From: Strongylocentrotus droebachiensis
Lineage: Eukaryota > Echinodermata > Echinoidea > Camarodonta > Strongylocentrotidae
DNA length: 64,000 bases
Direction: 5' to 3'
Assembly (NCBI GenBank): GCA_035222895.1
Contig: JAVYIG010001590.1
Span: 186,001 to 250,000, forward strand
Numbering within the stretch: position 1 is the first letter of the stretch; each line of letters begins with the position of its first letter. A program made the translations under genes and the position numbers. This document shows positions 37,201 through 50,486 of the stretch, one piece after another. The notes beneath the pieces were generated by a model. The model was given only the letters and a program-made list of their open reading frames with translations, did not search any database and was not told the origin of the DNA.

Positions 37201-40200
37201 GTGTATGAGGTGCTCCCCAGGGACAGTTTAGATGCTTCTGTTTTGAAATTGTTTTGATACATTGGTGGGTGCTGGATCCTCGGTTGGAGGGGGGGGGGGG
37301 GGGGGGACCAGGTTACAAAAATTGCTAATCAGGTGGGGATTCTTACACATTTATTAGACAGTCTCTGAAAAGGAAAAATAATCACAAAAACAAACACATA
37401 AGCAAAGAAAATATATAACAAACGTTGCAAATGTTTAAAAGATTGTTTTTATAACATGGGTGACTCGTTGCCTTGAACATGAGCTACCCGTTGCCTTGAA
37501 CATGATTTAAATGAAACATTACTTGATTATTCCCTCAAGGGAAAACATTTGTAGTAAGAGTCAAGTAGGAAAATAGTGATAAATTCTTTAATTAAAGAAA
37601 AACTCAATAACTAGGGTATGAAATTGGATAACAGAGTGTCATGACCATGTATTTGTAACAAGGTTAGTGTTGTTATATGCCACATTTACGTGACACTTTT
37701 GCTTAGTACCTGCTGTGTAAAGTTCCCTCACTGATGAAAGGAATTGAATTTGCAATCGCTCTGTACACCCATAACTCATTGTGGCATTGTAATTGGATGG
37801 ATGTCAGGAGAGCATCCGTCATCTTAAGCAGCAATAAATGTGTCCGCCTCTGCATGTTTCACATCCCGCAACTTCCATGTAATTTGTTCTAGTGTCGGCA
37901 CTTAACAAGGTATTCACATTGACCCCATTGTCTGGGCTGTACGTATGTTACCGAGGACCCAAGGAGTGCATTTTGAATATTAAACACTACCATGACAAGA
38001 CGCTGGTCTGCGCTTTCAATTCCGAACCCTTGTATGCTGTCACAATTACGAAACGCCCAATTAGGAGCTACGGCACGGATATTAGACTCTGCATATTGCG
38101 GTGAGACTTTGATTCATTTAACAGCGAATTCAAATTATCAGGGTGTAATAGGGTGCGATGGAGAACAGGTGGACAGCTAGGCTCCGTACGAGCAAGTCAG
38201 AAAACCAAAATGGAGTTTTCAGATGGTGCAAATTGACATCCCACAAAGGCGTTTTTTACTCCACTTGCCGAAAGGTGCCGTCGACATCACCAATGTTGAG
38301 TTTTGCTTATGAGGGCAATGCTAATTAAGATTGATGATATATTTGTTGGTGACCAAAGTTTTCTGTCACAAATCTGGAGGCATATCATTAAGCTAGTACC
38401 TGTGACTAAGGACGTTGACTTCTTTTCCATGTTGTGTGAGTGACCAGTGATGTAAAGTTATTTCTAGAGAGTAATTATCCCTAATATAAGCTGTACAAGT
38501 AATCATTGTTTGATCTTAAGAGGCATAGTTTTTTCGCTTGTAAATCTTGTCAAGATTAAAACCTGAAATATTAACAGAAATAATCATTACGCGTCAGTCC
38601 TTGAAGATTATTTGTTATTATTTATAAAATACATACATGTATAAATATTTTTATGGTAAAGAAGTAGAATTTTAATTTATTTTCGGAAATACTATGGCAG
38701 CTGCTCCTGTTTATACATCAATTTCTTAACCCATTTGATACAATTCAATTTATAAATAAAAATTATACAACACCAATTTTCAGTTAGAGAGTGTTTTGCC
38801 AGGCTTAGTATTCCAAAGGTTACTAATAATATAATGTGCATTCTCTGGACTATATATAGTAAAAGCTATTTAACAGTCTAGATCTTCTGAATTCTCATCC
38901 TGCTTTGATGTTTAAATCCCTACACTCGTCATGTTTGAAGCCATGTATAGCCATTCCAATGTTGTTAGGTTCTAATAAACACCCCGGCAAGAGGTAGTCC
39001 AAACATACCCTTTCCAGCCAACCATCACGATGGGATCACTTGCTCCTGTATCCATCTTGGAATGAAATTGAGCCGGCTTGATCTAAACAGTCCGTAGCAG
39101 ACCCATGCAGAGGCAGTGCTAATTCCCTCGCCCTAATTCCATGGCACCAAAACATAATTACGCCAAAGTGCAACAGATACAGACGTATGCAAAGGATTTA
39201 ACAGGGTATATCATTGGATCTTTCAAGAAACATCCCAGCCGTTCTCGCTTCTTTGTGTTTACTACTCAAGTTTCTCTTCGTACTGTTTGAGTTTTAATAT
39301 GTTCCCATACATTGCCCTAACATTGCAAGATGGTCAGATACATTTTATTTTTCTATAGTTGTTGTGTTGATTTCAATTCACCCTAAAGGTAGGTTATTAT
39401 CCATGAAGAAAAGTACATGTACACTAGTTTTTTTTTTTTTTCTTTTTTCGGGGGGATACATGGGAGCCTTGAGCAATATATACTGTAGCCCTGGAAAGCT
39501 CCAAAGGAGCTCATGGTAAATAGGTGAAAACCCCTCTTGTACCAAAGAAAATCTGAAAAAGAGCTTTTATAAACAAAATAGTATTTCTAAATGGTTACTA
39601 GCAATATCTTTGAATACCATCTCTTACTAAATTGAACACTTTACATAAATTACAAAGACTTTAAGTTGATTTGAAGCAATTATGCCACCCACTGGAGGTA
39701 TTGTTCCTCTCTCGCTTGGAAAATTGCTTCTATTTGAATGATGGCAATGTCTTTATCATAATACGGATTACGGCATTGATAATCAATTTACATTTAATTA
39801 GATGTTCTTGCTTTCTTTCTTTGTTTGACTTTTAACCAGTTTCTAGTTCAAGATGGACCATACCAGATATACCCCTGAGCCAATATTTCTTGTTACGCTG
39901 CTTATTGTGATTCTGGAGCATACTCCTGTTTATTTTTGTACAATTTGTGAGGCGAGCCCGACTCCTCTGAGAATCAGTCGGTAGCTCTTGATTTCCGCTC
40001 TGTTATTCCTCTCATCCAAGGAGTCTCCATGTTTTCTTGGGTCACTCTAGGGGTAGAGGGTACTTCTGATGCTGCTTGGCTTTCTTGGCCATACTTGACT
40101 GAAAACCTGCTCCTTTGGGATATAAGCTTTGATTGCATGTTCAGAGAAGTGGGATAATAAGAGATGTTTCATAAGTGGACTAGTTCTTTGGGAAATTGAA

Positions 40201-40216
40201 CATCAAGATATCATAC
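34204..40216. other. Non-coding DNA, probable intron
   Basis: AT-rich. Contains a 17-G run at 37290-37306 and a T-run then CGGGGGG near 39428-39456. A stretch at about 37860-38170 has balanced composition and overlapping open frames of 62-70 codons but no recognisable product. No splice-framed exon found. Confidence 0.45.
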
Positions 40217-40300
40217 AGTACTTTCAGAGTCAGGAGGTTATTAACTCTCTGTTTAGGTAGATACATTAACCATTTGACTCCCTTCTGACTCAAAGCAGAT
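40217..40300. repeat. Small hairpin element, family H copy 3
   Basis: Left arm TTTCAGAGTCAGGAGGTTAT then TAACTC; right arm GACTCCCTTCTGACTCAAAG then CAG. Most diverged of the four copies but with the same arm order and a similar length. Confidence 0.65.
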
Positions 40301-43300
40301 AGTTTTAACATGGACATCATTCTTGGTTTTACTATCTAGACAAGAATATGATTTGTAAATTTAATTTCTACTGATAAGGCATACTTTTTTCATATTTGAA
40401 TGGTCTATCATGGGTTTGAATTCCTTTTCACTGAAATTTATCGTAAGTTTATAGGCGAAGGATATTGTTTGTGCTTCTTGATGCTTCCATCTGGTTCCAT
40501 TGTACTATCTTCACATGCTTTCTCTATCTGAATGGAACAGACGAAACAAGAGATATTCAGATAACCCTGATCATTTGTGATGCATTTCCTACTGCTTAGA
40601 AGTCAACATCCCATTCTTAATAAGATCTTCAGTAACGGTTGACACTGATGTAAAGTCTGTGCTCTCCTGGACAGAGTGCATCCATCAATCATCATGCAAG
40701 AGCTCATGCAGTGCATCCATGGTGCATCTACGTAAATCCCTGGTATATTTCATGGTCTTGGATGGACACCACTCTATCAGAATAGAAGTGAGGGTGCAAT
40801 ATCTTGCTGCCTTTGTGTGAAGAGAGTATTCAGTACAAAGAATATACACCTCATAATTGCAGTGCGGGGGCTACATTAGTTTGGATTATTATTTTATCAA
40901 ATGTGTTTTTATTTGATAGTGATAATACTGTTTGTATATAAGGAACCCTTTATGTTGTAGATTTTTAGATAGTACAACAAGTTTTAAGTACAATTTTTTT
41001 TTACTGGTTTAAATACCCTTTGAGTGAGTATTCCCCCCTCGTAATTTAGCAAATTTCATGGGCATTAGATATTTTTTATTTGATTGTATTACCGGTATAA
41101 CAAGTAAGGGACACATCTTTCTTGTTTTTACAATCATTATTGATAGTTTTTAGTTCAGCCTGCAAGTACTGACCAAAGCACTACACAGTGTATTATTCCC
41201 CTTGTCATCTGATTCAGTTAAGATTCCGTTCTTACAGTGCATCCTCTCCGCTCCCATCCCTACCTTTCCTCCTGGGTCTAAAGCTTACTATGAAATATGA
41301 TTTTGTTTATTGTTTCTATTGATTTGTTGTGCATGGTCTTATGAAGTTCCCGCTTCCCTTTACCCATGGATTAATGAATAGATTAACGATTAACAACAGG
41401 AATAGCTATCAAGCCGTAAGCTAAATACCTCACCTGCCAAGGGTATTTAATGACATACTCTTGGATAAGAAAAGCAATAATGAAATAGAATTATACTCAG
41501 GAGGAAGCTATTGATTTGTTCATGTATGTCAGCCTTTCCCGATGCCATGCAAACATTTAGAGGGGATGCGTTTCTCTGTGCATATTAATCTAAACATTTA
41601 TTCTCATCACAACACATGAAGATCGATCATAAGCCATGCCTACTCCAACACCAGAGGCATCAACTCGGGGTTGTACCCCCAGATGAACTGATCAGCCAAG
41701 ACCAAATTAGCTAATGTTATTGATTGGAAAGTGCCTGTTAGGGGAAAGAACAGGCATTTGTTTCTTTTGTTTTCAACTCTGCGCTCATTTATCCCAAAGG
41801 CTGTTATATAGGAAGAATTCCAGATCGATTTCAGTTTTTGGTGGATTTCTTTTGATGAAGTGAACGTGTGACACGCTTTGCTTAAGATATTGATTCAATA
41901 TAACCGTACTTATGTCTATATTAAGGTTTAATTGATTGTGTAATCCGTTGAGGCATAAATTTAAGAGAAAAAAGTTCATTTGTTCTGTAAGGATCTAATC
42001 CCTTTTATTAGTCTAGAGCTGCTAACTATACCATGGATCTCCCACATTCAACTCTAACTTATATATATATGTTGTGTGTTTGTATATACCGAGGCTACAT
42101 TTTGTGAATAACTAATTTGTAAAGTCTTTTTTTTCCTAAAATTGATTTTGTCTTTGGGTATTTGAGTTATAATGTTTCTTCAAAATATGACAACTGAACA
42201 AATATTATGATCATATTCATGAGCTATAACAACATATTTATTTTCCCCTTTCTCTTTTCATGTTATCTTTTTCATGTGATGTCCACCTGTAACTTGTCAT
42301 TAATACAGGTAAGTGGGATATTTGAAAATGAGTAGAAGTTAAGAGCTAACAAGTATTTTATTGAATTTCTCCTTTCTAGTTAACCCAATGTCTTTATTTA
42401 TGTAGTATCTATGTGTTGCATTCTATTAGATGTGCAAACTTTGTACTCTAGTTTCCTTGTTATTTAAAACCTATTATGTTTTTATTCAGGGAGATGGTCA
42501 GTTCATGATTGTATTTATCAATTTATGTTTGTCTGGAAGATGTATCATAGAATTACTCTTCTTTGGTTTGCAGTTAAAGATATGACAATGGTCTACATAA
42601 TAATTTTCCTTTGATATCAAACTCCTTAGTGTAGATGGATCAAAGAAAGAAAAGCAATCTCTTTTTTGACAGATGCCAATCAGAAGATTTAATGATGATG
42701 GTTCAACAATTAAGCCTTTAAGAAACAGGAGATGTTTTGTTTGATTGAGTGATAATCACTTTTAACTCAGCAATATGACATTCACATCAATACCCAAATG
42801 AGATATAAACACAAAGCCTCTCTGTCCATACATCTCCATTTGCATAAATCATGCATAATAAATAAGATGTCCAAGCACTGTTCAGATAGTCCATTATGAT
42901 ATTTCAATAGAGAGTTGCCATTGTAGGCTGAGACTATATAGATGATGATTGTAATGGCTTGTAATTAGTGTCCATCTTCCTTTGTCCGCTGTGTGTGGTT
43001 TGGGGTCGTAATGGACTTGATCGGTCAGCAGCTGGCCTGGCTGCTGTTTTTAAGCGCTGCCGAAGGTTTATGGGCAAATTAAAAAGAAATCGAGAAGAAG
43101 GGATGAAGAGTGGCATCAATTAATCTGCTGGACATTAGCATTGAGGCAGGGTCCCTTATGAGCAGACTTGAGACGGGGATAATTTGTAATGGTCACTGTT
43201 TGATCTGTTTGCACTGCAAGTAGCATCGCGCGGCAGATTCCTGCTACCTTATGCATAAATTTGTGACTGGGTCAATCTGTAATGGTCACTGTTTCTGTCT

Positions 43301-44067
43301 GTTCTCTTTGCCGGTGTTTTCTTTATGTGAGGTAGAGTCATGATTTAAATGCACAACAAATCTTATTAAAGCTGTGTGCCACCTCTTCTGTGACTGTGGT
43401 GTAGGGCCCTCACTGGCGGACGAAGGAACGATGCTGGGCAGTGGGGACAGTCCTATATGATATATGCACATGTCATTATATTGTCAAGGATTCACACTGT
43501 ATAGGTGTCAATCAAAGCAGATTAGCAACACAAAGCATATTATTGCCACTTCATGAATAGTTGGCCAGTACCAAACAGCCAGCTCTCCAGAACCCTCTTC
43601 ATACACGTCCATCATCTTTCCAACGCCTGTAGGTGATTGAAATCTGGATGTCCGAGCCATGAAATGTCCCAGCCGCTTTATCGTATTGACCCAGCCATTG
43701 TCAAATTTGCAATGCTCTTGACTTGTCTTGATTATCTATTTATTCCTATCTTGTATTTGAATAGCCATGGTTGAGTACGTCTTAGCTGTCAGATTTCAGT
43801 TCTGGGTGTTTCATATCTTTCATATCTGTTATAAGCTTTTTTTCTGAAATTTTCATTCTCTACAGTTTTATTTCTCTCACTGCATTCTGATCCTCCATCT
43901 GTGTCTGCTTTTACTGTTATCATCTTTATTTTTTTTTTTCTGATGAAGGTGCCTCACCTTAGTTCATTCAGGAAGTGAAAAATTAAGTTTCTTCATATTT
44001 ATGAAAGAAATTTAATGGCATAAGAAATGTTTCTATATATCTTCTGTTTGTTGGTCTGACTATAATA
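40301..44067. other. Non-coding DNA, probable intron
   Basis: AT-rich, with a short TA repeat near 42060. Two related segments of about 40 bp, each holding TGTAATGGTCACTGTTT, lie 92 bp apart at about 43185 and 43277. No gene recognised. Confidence 0.45.
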
Positions 44068-44367
44068 GGCCATTTTCATAATGTAACAGATTTAATGCAT
44101 AAGTCTTTGTGAAGTGCCTCAATACAAATTATTTCATTCACCTGATAAGAATAATAGTATTTCAATAGTGAAAATGCAAATTGCAATATTAAGTGTTGCT
44201 AGGTAGGTCAATCCATAATGTTTGTTCTACTGGGCAACAATTAATATATGCAGTTCAGATTCTGTCTATTGAAATACTATTATTCTTATCAGTTGAATAA
44301 AATAATTTGTATTAAGGCACTTCACAAAGACTTATGCATTCAATTTGGTTACATTACGAAAATGGCC
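44068..44367. mobile_element. Palindromic MITE, family A copy 2
   Basis: Arms of about 100 bp: the left begins GGCCATTTTCATAATGTAAC and the right ends GTTACATTACGAAAATGGCC, with CTGATAAGAATAATAGTATT inverted inside. The left flank is TA (44066-44067) and the right flank CA, consistent with a TA target plus one change. It shares its arms and its TGCTAGGTAGG-type centre with the copy at 7319-7653. Confidence 0.8.
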
Positions 44368-44713
44368 CATGGCTATTCACATTAAATCTTCACAGTCCAT
44401 CTGCCTGGTCCAAAACTCTAAATGATTAATACTATCTGATAGCCGTGTAATTATCATGGTGAATGTCCTGCAGACTCTACTTTTACCAACAATAAATACT
44501 GGAAGCTCTGCATATTGCTCATATAAAGGTAGGGCTCCATTAATTGGTTGCTTGCTCTCATACTCGGTATGGATTGATAAAAATTTTGAAGCATCTATCT
44601 ATGATTAATCCTTCCCAGCTTTGAGCTGTAAGTGACCATGACGAAATCATTCAATCTAGATGACACCCTAGACCCCATTGCACCTGTCTTCAGAGTACCA
44701 ATACCAGTCAGTA

Positions 44714-46021
44714 GGCGCATTTATACTGTCAAATACCTCATTTTGAAAAGTCGCGATGTTTCGCGCACCCGTTTACACTTGTGCGGAAACATCCCCGACT
44801 GAAAAGCTCAGTGATGTTTTGGCGTGTTTCAGTTGGTAATGCGCATGCGCGGCACTCCGATGCAAACACTTTCCTCTTTCTATCTTTCCTTGTTATTCTT
44901 TGTTTTTCCTTCTATCACCTTCTCTCATGTTATTCTTTATCACTTCCTTCTATCACTTTCTCTTTCTGTGTTTCCTTATGTTATTCTTTATGTATTCCTT
45001 TTATCACCTTCTCTTATGTTATTCTTTGTTTTTTTAATCATTCTATCACTTTCTCTTTCTGTCTTTCCTTATGTTATTCTTTGTTTCTTCCTTTTTTATC
45101 ACCTTCTCTTATGTTATTCTTTGTTTTTTTAATCATTCTATCACTCCCTCTTTTTGTGTTTCCTTATGTTATTCTTTATTTCTTCCTTCTATCACCTTCT
45201 CTTATGTTATTCTTTGTTTTTTTAATCATTCTATCACTCCCTCTTTCTGTGTTTCCTTATGTTATTCTTTGTTTCTTCCTTCTATCACCTTCTCTTATGT
45301 TATTCTTTGTTTTTTATCATTCTATCACTCCCTCTTTTTGTGTTTCCTTATGTTATTCTTTATTTCTTCCTTCTATCACCTTCTCTTATGTTATTCTTTG
45401 TTTTTTTAATCATTCTATCACTCCCTCTTTCTGTGTTTCCTTATGTTATTCTTTGTTTCTTCCTTCTATCACCTTCTCTTATGTTATTCTTTGTTTTTTA
45501 TCATTCTATCACTCCCTCTTTTTGTGTTTCCTTATGTTATTCTTTGTTTCTTCCTTCTATCACCTTCTCTTATGTTATTCTTTGTTTTTTATCATTCTAT
45601 CACTCCCTCTTTCTGTGTTTCCTTATGTTATTCTTTATTTCTTCCTTCTATCACTTTCTCTTTCTGTCTTTCCTTATGTTATTCCTTATGTTATTATTTG
45701 TTTCTTCCTTCTATCACCTTCTCTTATGTTATTCTTTGTATATATCGTTCTATCATTTTCTTTAAGGACGACATCTAGCTCCGCTCCTTAAGTTACGTCA
45801 CCTAACATCGCGATGTTACAACTGCGAGCGTTTATACTGCGAGCGTTTATACTTGCCAAACACGCCAAAACACGCCAAAACACGCCAAAAGATCACACTT
45901 CGATTTGGAATGTTTTGGAATTGGCATTTCTGCCGGTAATGCGTAGTTGCCCTTGGTAACATCGCGGCCAGGCTCCGGTTTGGCATTTTTTGGCGTGTTT
46001 GGATGACAGTGTAAATGCCCC
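44714..46021. mobile_element. TA-flanked inverted-repeat element carrying a tandem array
   Basis: The ends GGCGCATTTATACTGTCA (left) and the reverse complement of GGGGCATTTACACTGTCA (right) differ at two of 18 bases, with TA outside both (44712-44713, 46022-46023), as in Tc1/mariner-type MITEs. The flanks inside the ends contain CpG-rich pieces (TCGCGATG, an NRF1-like GCGCATGCGC near 44841, repeated CCAAAACACG). The middle is the pyrimidine-rich array at 44880-45750. No transposase. Confidence 0.75.
44880..45750. repeat. 91-95 bp pyrimidine-rich minisatellite
   Basis: ATCACCTTCTCTTATG recurs at about 45003, 45098, 45191, 45283, 45374, 45468 and 45559, then 45711 after one irregular unit. Within a unit, CTTATGTTATTCTTTGTTTC-like half-units appear twice. 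The strand is C/T-rich and lacks stop triplets in several frames. This explains the hydrophobic 336-codon frame at 44781-45791, which is not a believable gene. Confidence 0.9.
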
Positions 46022-46079
46022 TATTGACTCCTCCAGTCACCTGGGTATGAGTGGACAATGGTGTGTCATTAATCAACGT

Positions 46080-46270
46080 TACCAAGAGAATGACAGTAGC
46101 TGCTTTTACACTGCAAGCAAAAACCATTGTTTTTTCACACATTTCAGAGCTATGTTGCTAGGCAACTACTCATAACTCAAAAACAAAAAAACAAATCGAA
46201 AAACCCACATCTAGAGTAAGGTTTTTTTAAACACCAGCTGAAAGTCCACTGGTTTTTGCAGTGTAAATGC
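46080..46270. repeat. Small inverted-repeat element, family B copy 1
   Basis: Starts TACCAAGAGAATGACAGTAG then CTGCTTTTACACTGCA; ends CTGGTTTTTGCAGTGTAAATGC, so the TTTACACTGCA ends are inverted. Matches the copy at 49062-49218 through its first 60 bases and its CCAAAATCT/CCCACATCT middle. Confidence 0.65.
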
Positions 46271-49061
46271 TAATGCTCAAAACACCAGTGACTTATTCCG
46301 ATTTTTGGTCACATGACTCTCGACAATTTCATAAGCAAAGGCTGATGGTGTCCAAATTGATTTTCTGTAATGTAAATCGGCCTATTTAAAGACATATCAG
46401 CTATAATGTGATGACAATGAAAACAATTTGCTGAAGGCTCATTAGCATAAATCTTTGATCAACAAAAAAGGTTGGTCTCTGTAGAAAACCACTCGATATT
46501 GGATCCAAGCAAATTGGTGCTGAAATAAGGCTCATAAATTAGCATACATTATTGAGCACCATGTATATAGCCTATTCTTCATAGATTGATTCTATTATCG
46601 TTAAAGTATGACTTGCCCTGAAAATTTGAATAAGTTCAAAGAATTATAGCGCATAATAAAGAGATGGGCATAGCAATTAAACTCATGTAATATAGTGATC
46701 TTCATATTCTGAGCATAAATGCTGTCATAAATTGACCTTTCTTTAACTTATTTGATTTTATCCTGTCTAAATGTGTTATTGCAATATCTTGATTGAAGTT
46801 CTGCTGCATGGCTCATATTGTATTTACTTTCCTTAATTTGTATTTTCTATTAATTTGATAACTTTTTCATATTTCTTTTTATTATATTAAATAACTTCCA
46901 GAATGTCAAAATACTGACAATTTGAATTCCTGAACTTTCTTTTTAACCCTCTTGTGTGTTTGTTGCTGTTGTTTGTTGTGTTGTATTTCGTTTTGTTTTG
47001 TTTTATATTTTGGGACTATTTCCTTTGTTTTCAAATTTATTAGTTTGATTTCAATAGCTAGAGGCAAGAGTTAGGATTTCTTCTATATTCCATGTAGAAT
47101 CTTATTTTTTTAAGGAAATGCATGATACAGAAATATATTGTTAACATCCAGCCTCTGTTCCCGTTTCACCCCAAAGTAAAGATAACTCTTAAATTTGATT
47201 CCATGCAGTCAGTCTGCAACTAACCTTCTCAATATTCAAGGCATGTATGCCTGAGGGATTCTTAACCTTTCCTCCAAATACAAAAAGATGGCATTTTTAT
47301 TAGACGGAAAACAATATTTGATTAAACTTCATCTTTGATCCGTAGGATGGTAATCATTTGATGCATTCTTCTTGAGTTTTTCATCTTCTCCATGGTTTTC
47401 TTTGGGTTTACCTGAAGGTATTGCCTTGAAATGAAATTGCACTGGTTTGAGTGTTTTGATGTGAGGAAAGACAGTTCGGATAAATGTTATTCTCTTCTTT
47501 ACGAGGATTTGGCATTGTGCTTGCGTGTAAGAAACTGCTTTTTGTTTCAAGTTTGGCAATTTTGAAGGGATGAACATAAATACATAATTATGATTGTAGA
47601 CTGAATTAAAGAGAGCCTCTGCAATATTACCAAATATATTTGATTTACTGATTTGCCTTTCAAGTTGATCAAATTTATTTGCTGTCAAATTTGTTTACTT
47701 GATCTGGAGTCTCTTTAATTCGTAAACTTCTTTTAGCCAATTTCTTAAATTGATTTTGTCAACGAAATTGCATCTTTAATATTTATATACTATTGAACAT
47801 ATTCTCTTATCAAAGTAATTAACAAAGAAAATATATATCAAGGAAAATTTCTGTTTATTATGTCCCATCATTGTTAATCAGTAGTCCTGAACATAATAAG
47901 AGGTATTTTCAGTAAATTATATACAAAACAAGTCATGAAGCATTCATACTAACTACAGTATGCCCTCTTTGTTTCTAAGTCAAACCTCTTCTCTTGCAAT
48001 ATGAATGCAGCAGCTAGGAACCCAAATCATCTTCCCCCGTTTCTGCAATTGTCTTCCCCCGTTTTCAGCAAACTTCATCCTTCATTACCGAATCCATTGG
48101 GTTTCATTAAGGGGGCCATGCCAATCTTTTTCTTGTCATCTCCCTATTACCCGCATCCCATGTATCCAGCGAGCTAGCTCGTTCTCTCGCTGGAATTGGT
48201 GATCATGAATATGACCTCCCTATGACTTGCTTCCATTCGGACCCCATCATTCCCTCGGAGCTCTCTTACTCAACAATTGTTACGACCACGATAGTCCGGG
48301 AGATGATCCTGATATTCGCTTCATAAAGTGGCCCTGACGGGGCTGGGTGCTGCAAAACGCATCTAGCATGCTAAATTATGTATCAGACTGTCAGACATGG
48401 TGGTTTGAATAGAAATATTTTTCTTTCAATTTATATATTTGATGCATAATGCACCAGTTATATAACAAAAAATAGTTAACAGAAGCTCTTTTTTGGTTGT
48501 GAGATTTTGATGTTGCAAATTAAATGTATTTCTTTGTTTTTTCAAGGTCTCTATTTTATGCAAGGTCCACCCAGAGCTACCCACTGCTCCTTTGTATTTC
48601 ACTGTAATGCACATTGCAGAAAACATTTTAATGTATTTCCATTTATTTCTTTTTATGTCTTTTTATGTCTTTTTATGTCTTTTTATGTTCCTGATTATAT
48701 AATTATGTTAGAATTGTGAATTATGCAGTAGACATAGCCTCCTACATCAAGCAAAACATGTTGTTTTCTTTCTCTCATAAGAAATATAGGAAATAAACAG
48801 GAAGATTGTTCTTTGTGTAATGCCATGCTTGGACTATCTTTGGTCAACAAGTCTCCAATACAACCCTTCCTTCTCTTCTCATCTCCAGACCAAGGAAACA
48901 ATGGTCAAATCAAAACAGCTTCTTTGTCCTATTCTTCTTCGACTCCTCCCGTTTGTGTTGGTTGAAATTCCTAAGCTGTGTTTTTCAAGAGCATCGGAGA
49001 CAGAGAAGTGTTGGCGTTTCAACCAATCTTCCTGTGTTAAGGACAGGTCACATATTACTGA
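46271..49061. other. Non-coding DNA, probable intron
   Basis: AT-rich. Contains a 119-codon minus-strand open frame (47329-47688) with no recognisable domain and a 10-bp TTTTATGTCT repeat at 48651-48690. The 48000-48370 stretch is less AT-rich but shows no gene signature. Confidence 0.45.
48651..48690. repeat. 10-bp tandem repeat, four copies
   Basis: TTTTATGTCT three times perfectly and a fourth time as TTTTATGTTC. Confidence 0.9.
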
Positions 49062-49218
49062 TACCAATGACAATAGCTGCATTGACACAGCAAGCAAAAA
49101 TACTTATTTGTTCTCACATTCCAGTGTTTCGTCTGAAAAACCAAAATCTAAAATATCCACCTCTGGAGTGTAGTATTTTGGAAAGCCGGCAGAAATGTCA
49201 CAGATTTTTGCAGGTTTG
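49062..49218. repeat. Small inverted-repeat element, family B copy 2
   Basis: TACCAATGACAATAGCTGCA and CAGCAAGCAAAAATAC at the left parallel the copy at 46080. ACAGATTTTTGCAGG at the right is the inverted counterpart of the left end. More degraded than copy 1. Confidence 0.6.
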
Positions 49219-50486
49219 ATTCCCTCGTCTCGATATCTTTCCTCTTTTCTTCTCCACAGATTTATTCTTAATCGTAATGCTTGATCTTGATGTGAATGCA
49301 TGGAATACTTGCTCTCCTACTATGATGCATTGTACTGCAGACGATCGTCCACCAAGTTTCTATGAATCAATAAGTAGAGATTAAATCAGCCATGCAGGTC
49401 TATTGGATGTGCTCATTATATTCCCTCAGATGCATCTATAGCAGAAGAATCGCCAACCCCAGTGGGAATAGATTAAGCGCTGGTTTATTCCATTTATTCA
49501 TGAAAAAGTGCAAAGGTGTATTTCTCGCTGAAATTCAAAAGAACTGTAGGTTCTGTTCATGATCGGTCACCTTAGGATGTTAAGATTGGATAAGTTCTGT
49601 TTTGCAAGACACTTGGTGAATTGTAAAGATGTTTTGGGACACAGGAAATGAAAATAGGTATAGCAGGAAGTAATCAACATGGCTTGATAAGTTGTTCAAG
49701 ATTTGATCTATCCCTTTTCAAAAATACTCTATTTTCCCTCTTTTTATTACTCTTCATCTGGAATTGAGTATTTGCTTCCACTTGTATCAGAGTAAGGAAG
49801 AGTTACGGAACTAATGAATGTATGGATTACCGGAGACTTGTCTGTTTTTATGCTCCAGATTCCTTCACCCTCTCTGACGTCGTCAAATGAGTTCTTATTT
49901 GAGGCTTGATTGTTTTCGAAACTCTTCCAGGCCATGGGGGAAACGAAAGGAGAAAAGCTGCTTTCTTTCCTATTTCCTTTCAGAAGTGATATCCCCTTTT
50001 ATTTAAAAGGAAATTAGTTCTCAGAGAATCCCATGTAATGAATATGGAAGGCATAGTATTTGTGTCAGCTAGATCTATAAACGGAAGGGAGGAGGGGGTG
50101 TGGGGGTGTAGGAAAGGTGACATCTTCTTGAATAGTTGACAATAGGAGGGATGAAAAGTGATACCTTGTCTGTCCGTATTTGTCCTCTCTGCAGTTTGGT
50201 GGCTTTTCTGTTTAGGTTGTCTTTGTCAGGCTTAAGTTAGCTGACATGGAATCCATATAATCTCTTCTGTTGCAAAACTACAATCAGGCAAAGTATAGGG
50301 CTTAGTTATTTTTAGGTTGCATAGTTCAGGTCTATTCCCTGGGTTTGTATAACTGTTTTTATATTTTAAAGAATTGGGTTAGTGTTGTAGGTTGAAGTAG
50401 GCAACCTATTTAGCCCCAAAGTGTGTTTTTGCCATTAAAATTACCACTTCCTTGTACAACTCAGATGTTCAAGATATGTTTCATCT
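49219..50486. other. Non-coding DNA
   Basis: No features recognised beyond a G/GT-rich patch near 50085-50110. Confidence 0.4.

Noticed and set aside
44781-45791. 336-codon hydrophobic open frame
   Set aside because: It is the translation of a 91-95 bp pyrimidine-rich tandem array inside a transposon; other frames of the same array are also open.
47329-47688. 119-codon minus-strand open frame, Lys-rich
   Set aside because: Looks somewhat protein-like but has no motif or splice context that I can recognise.
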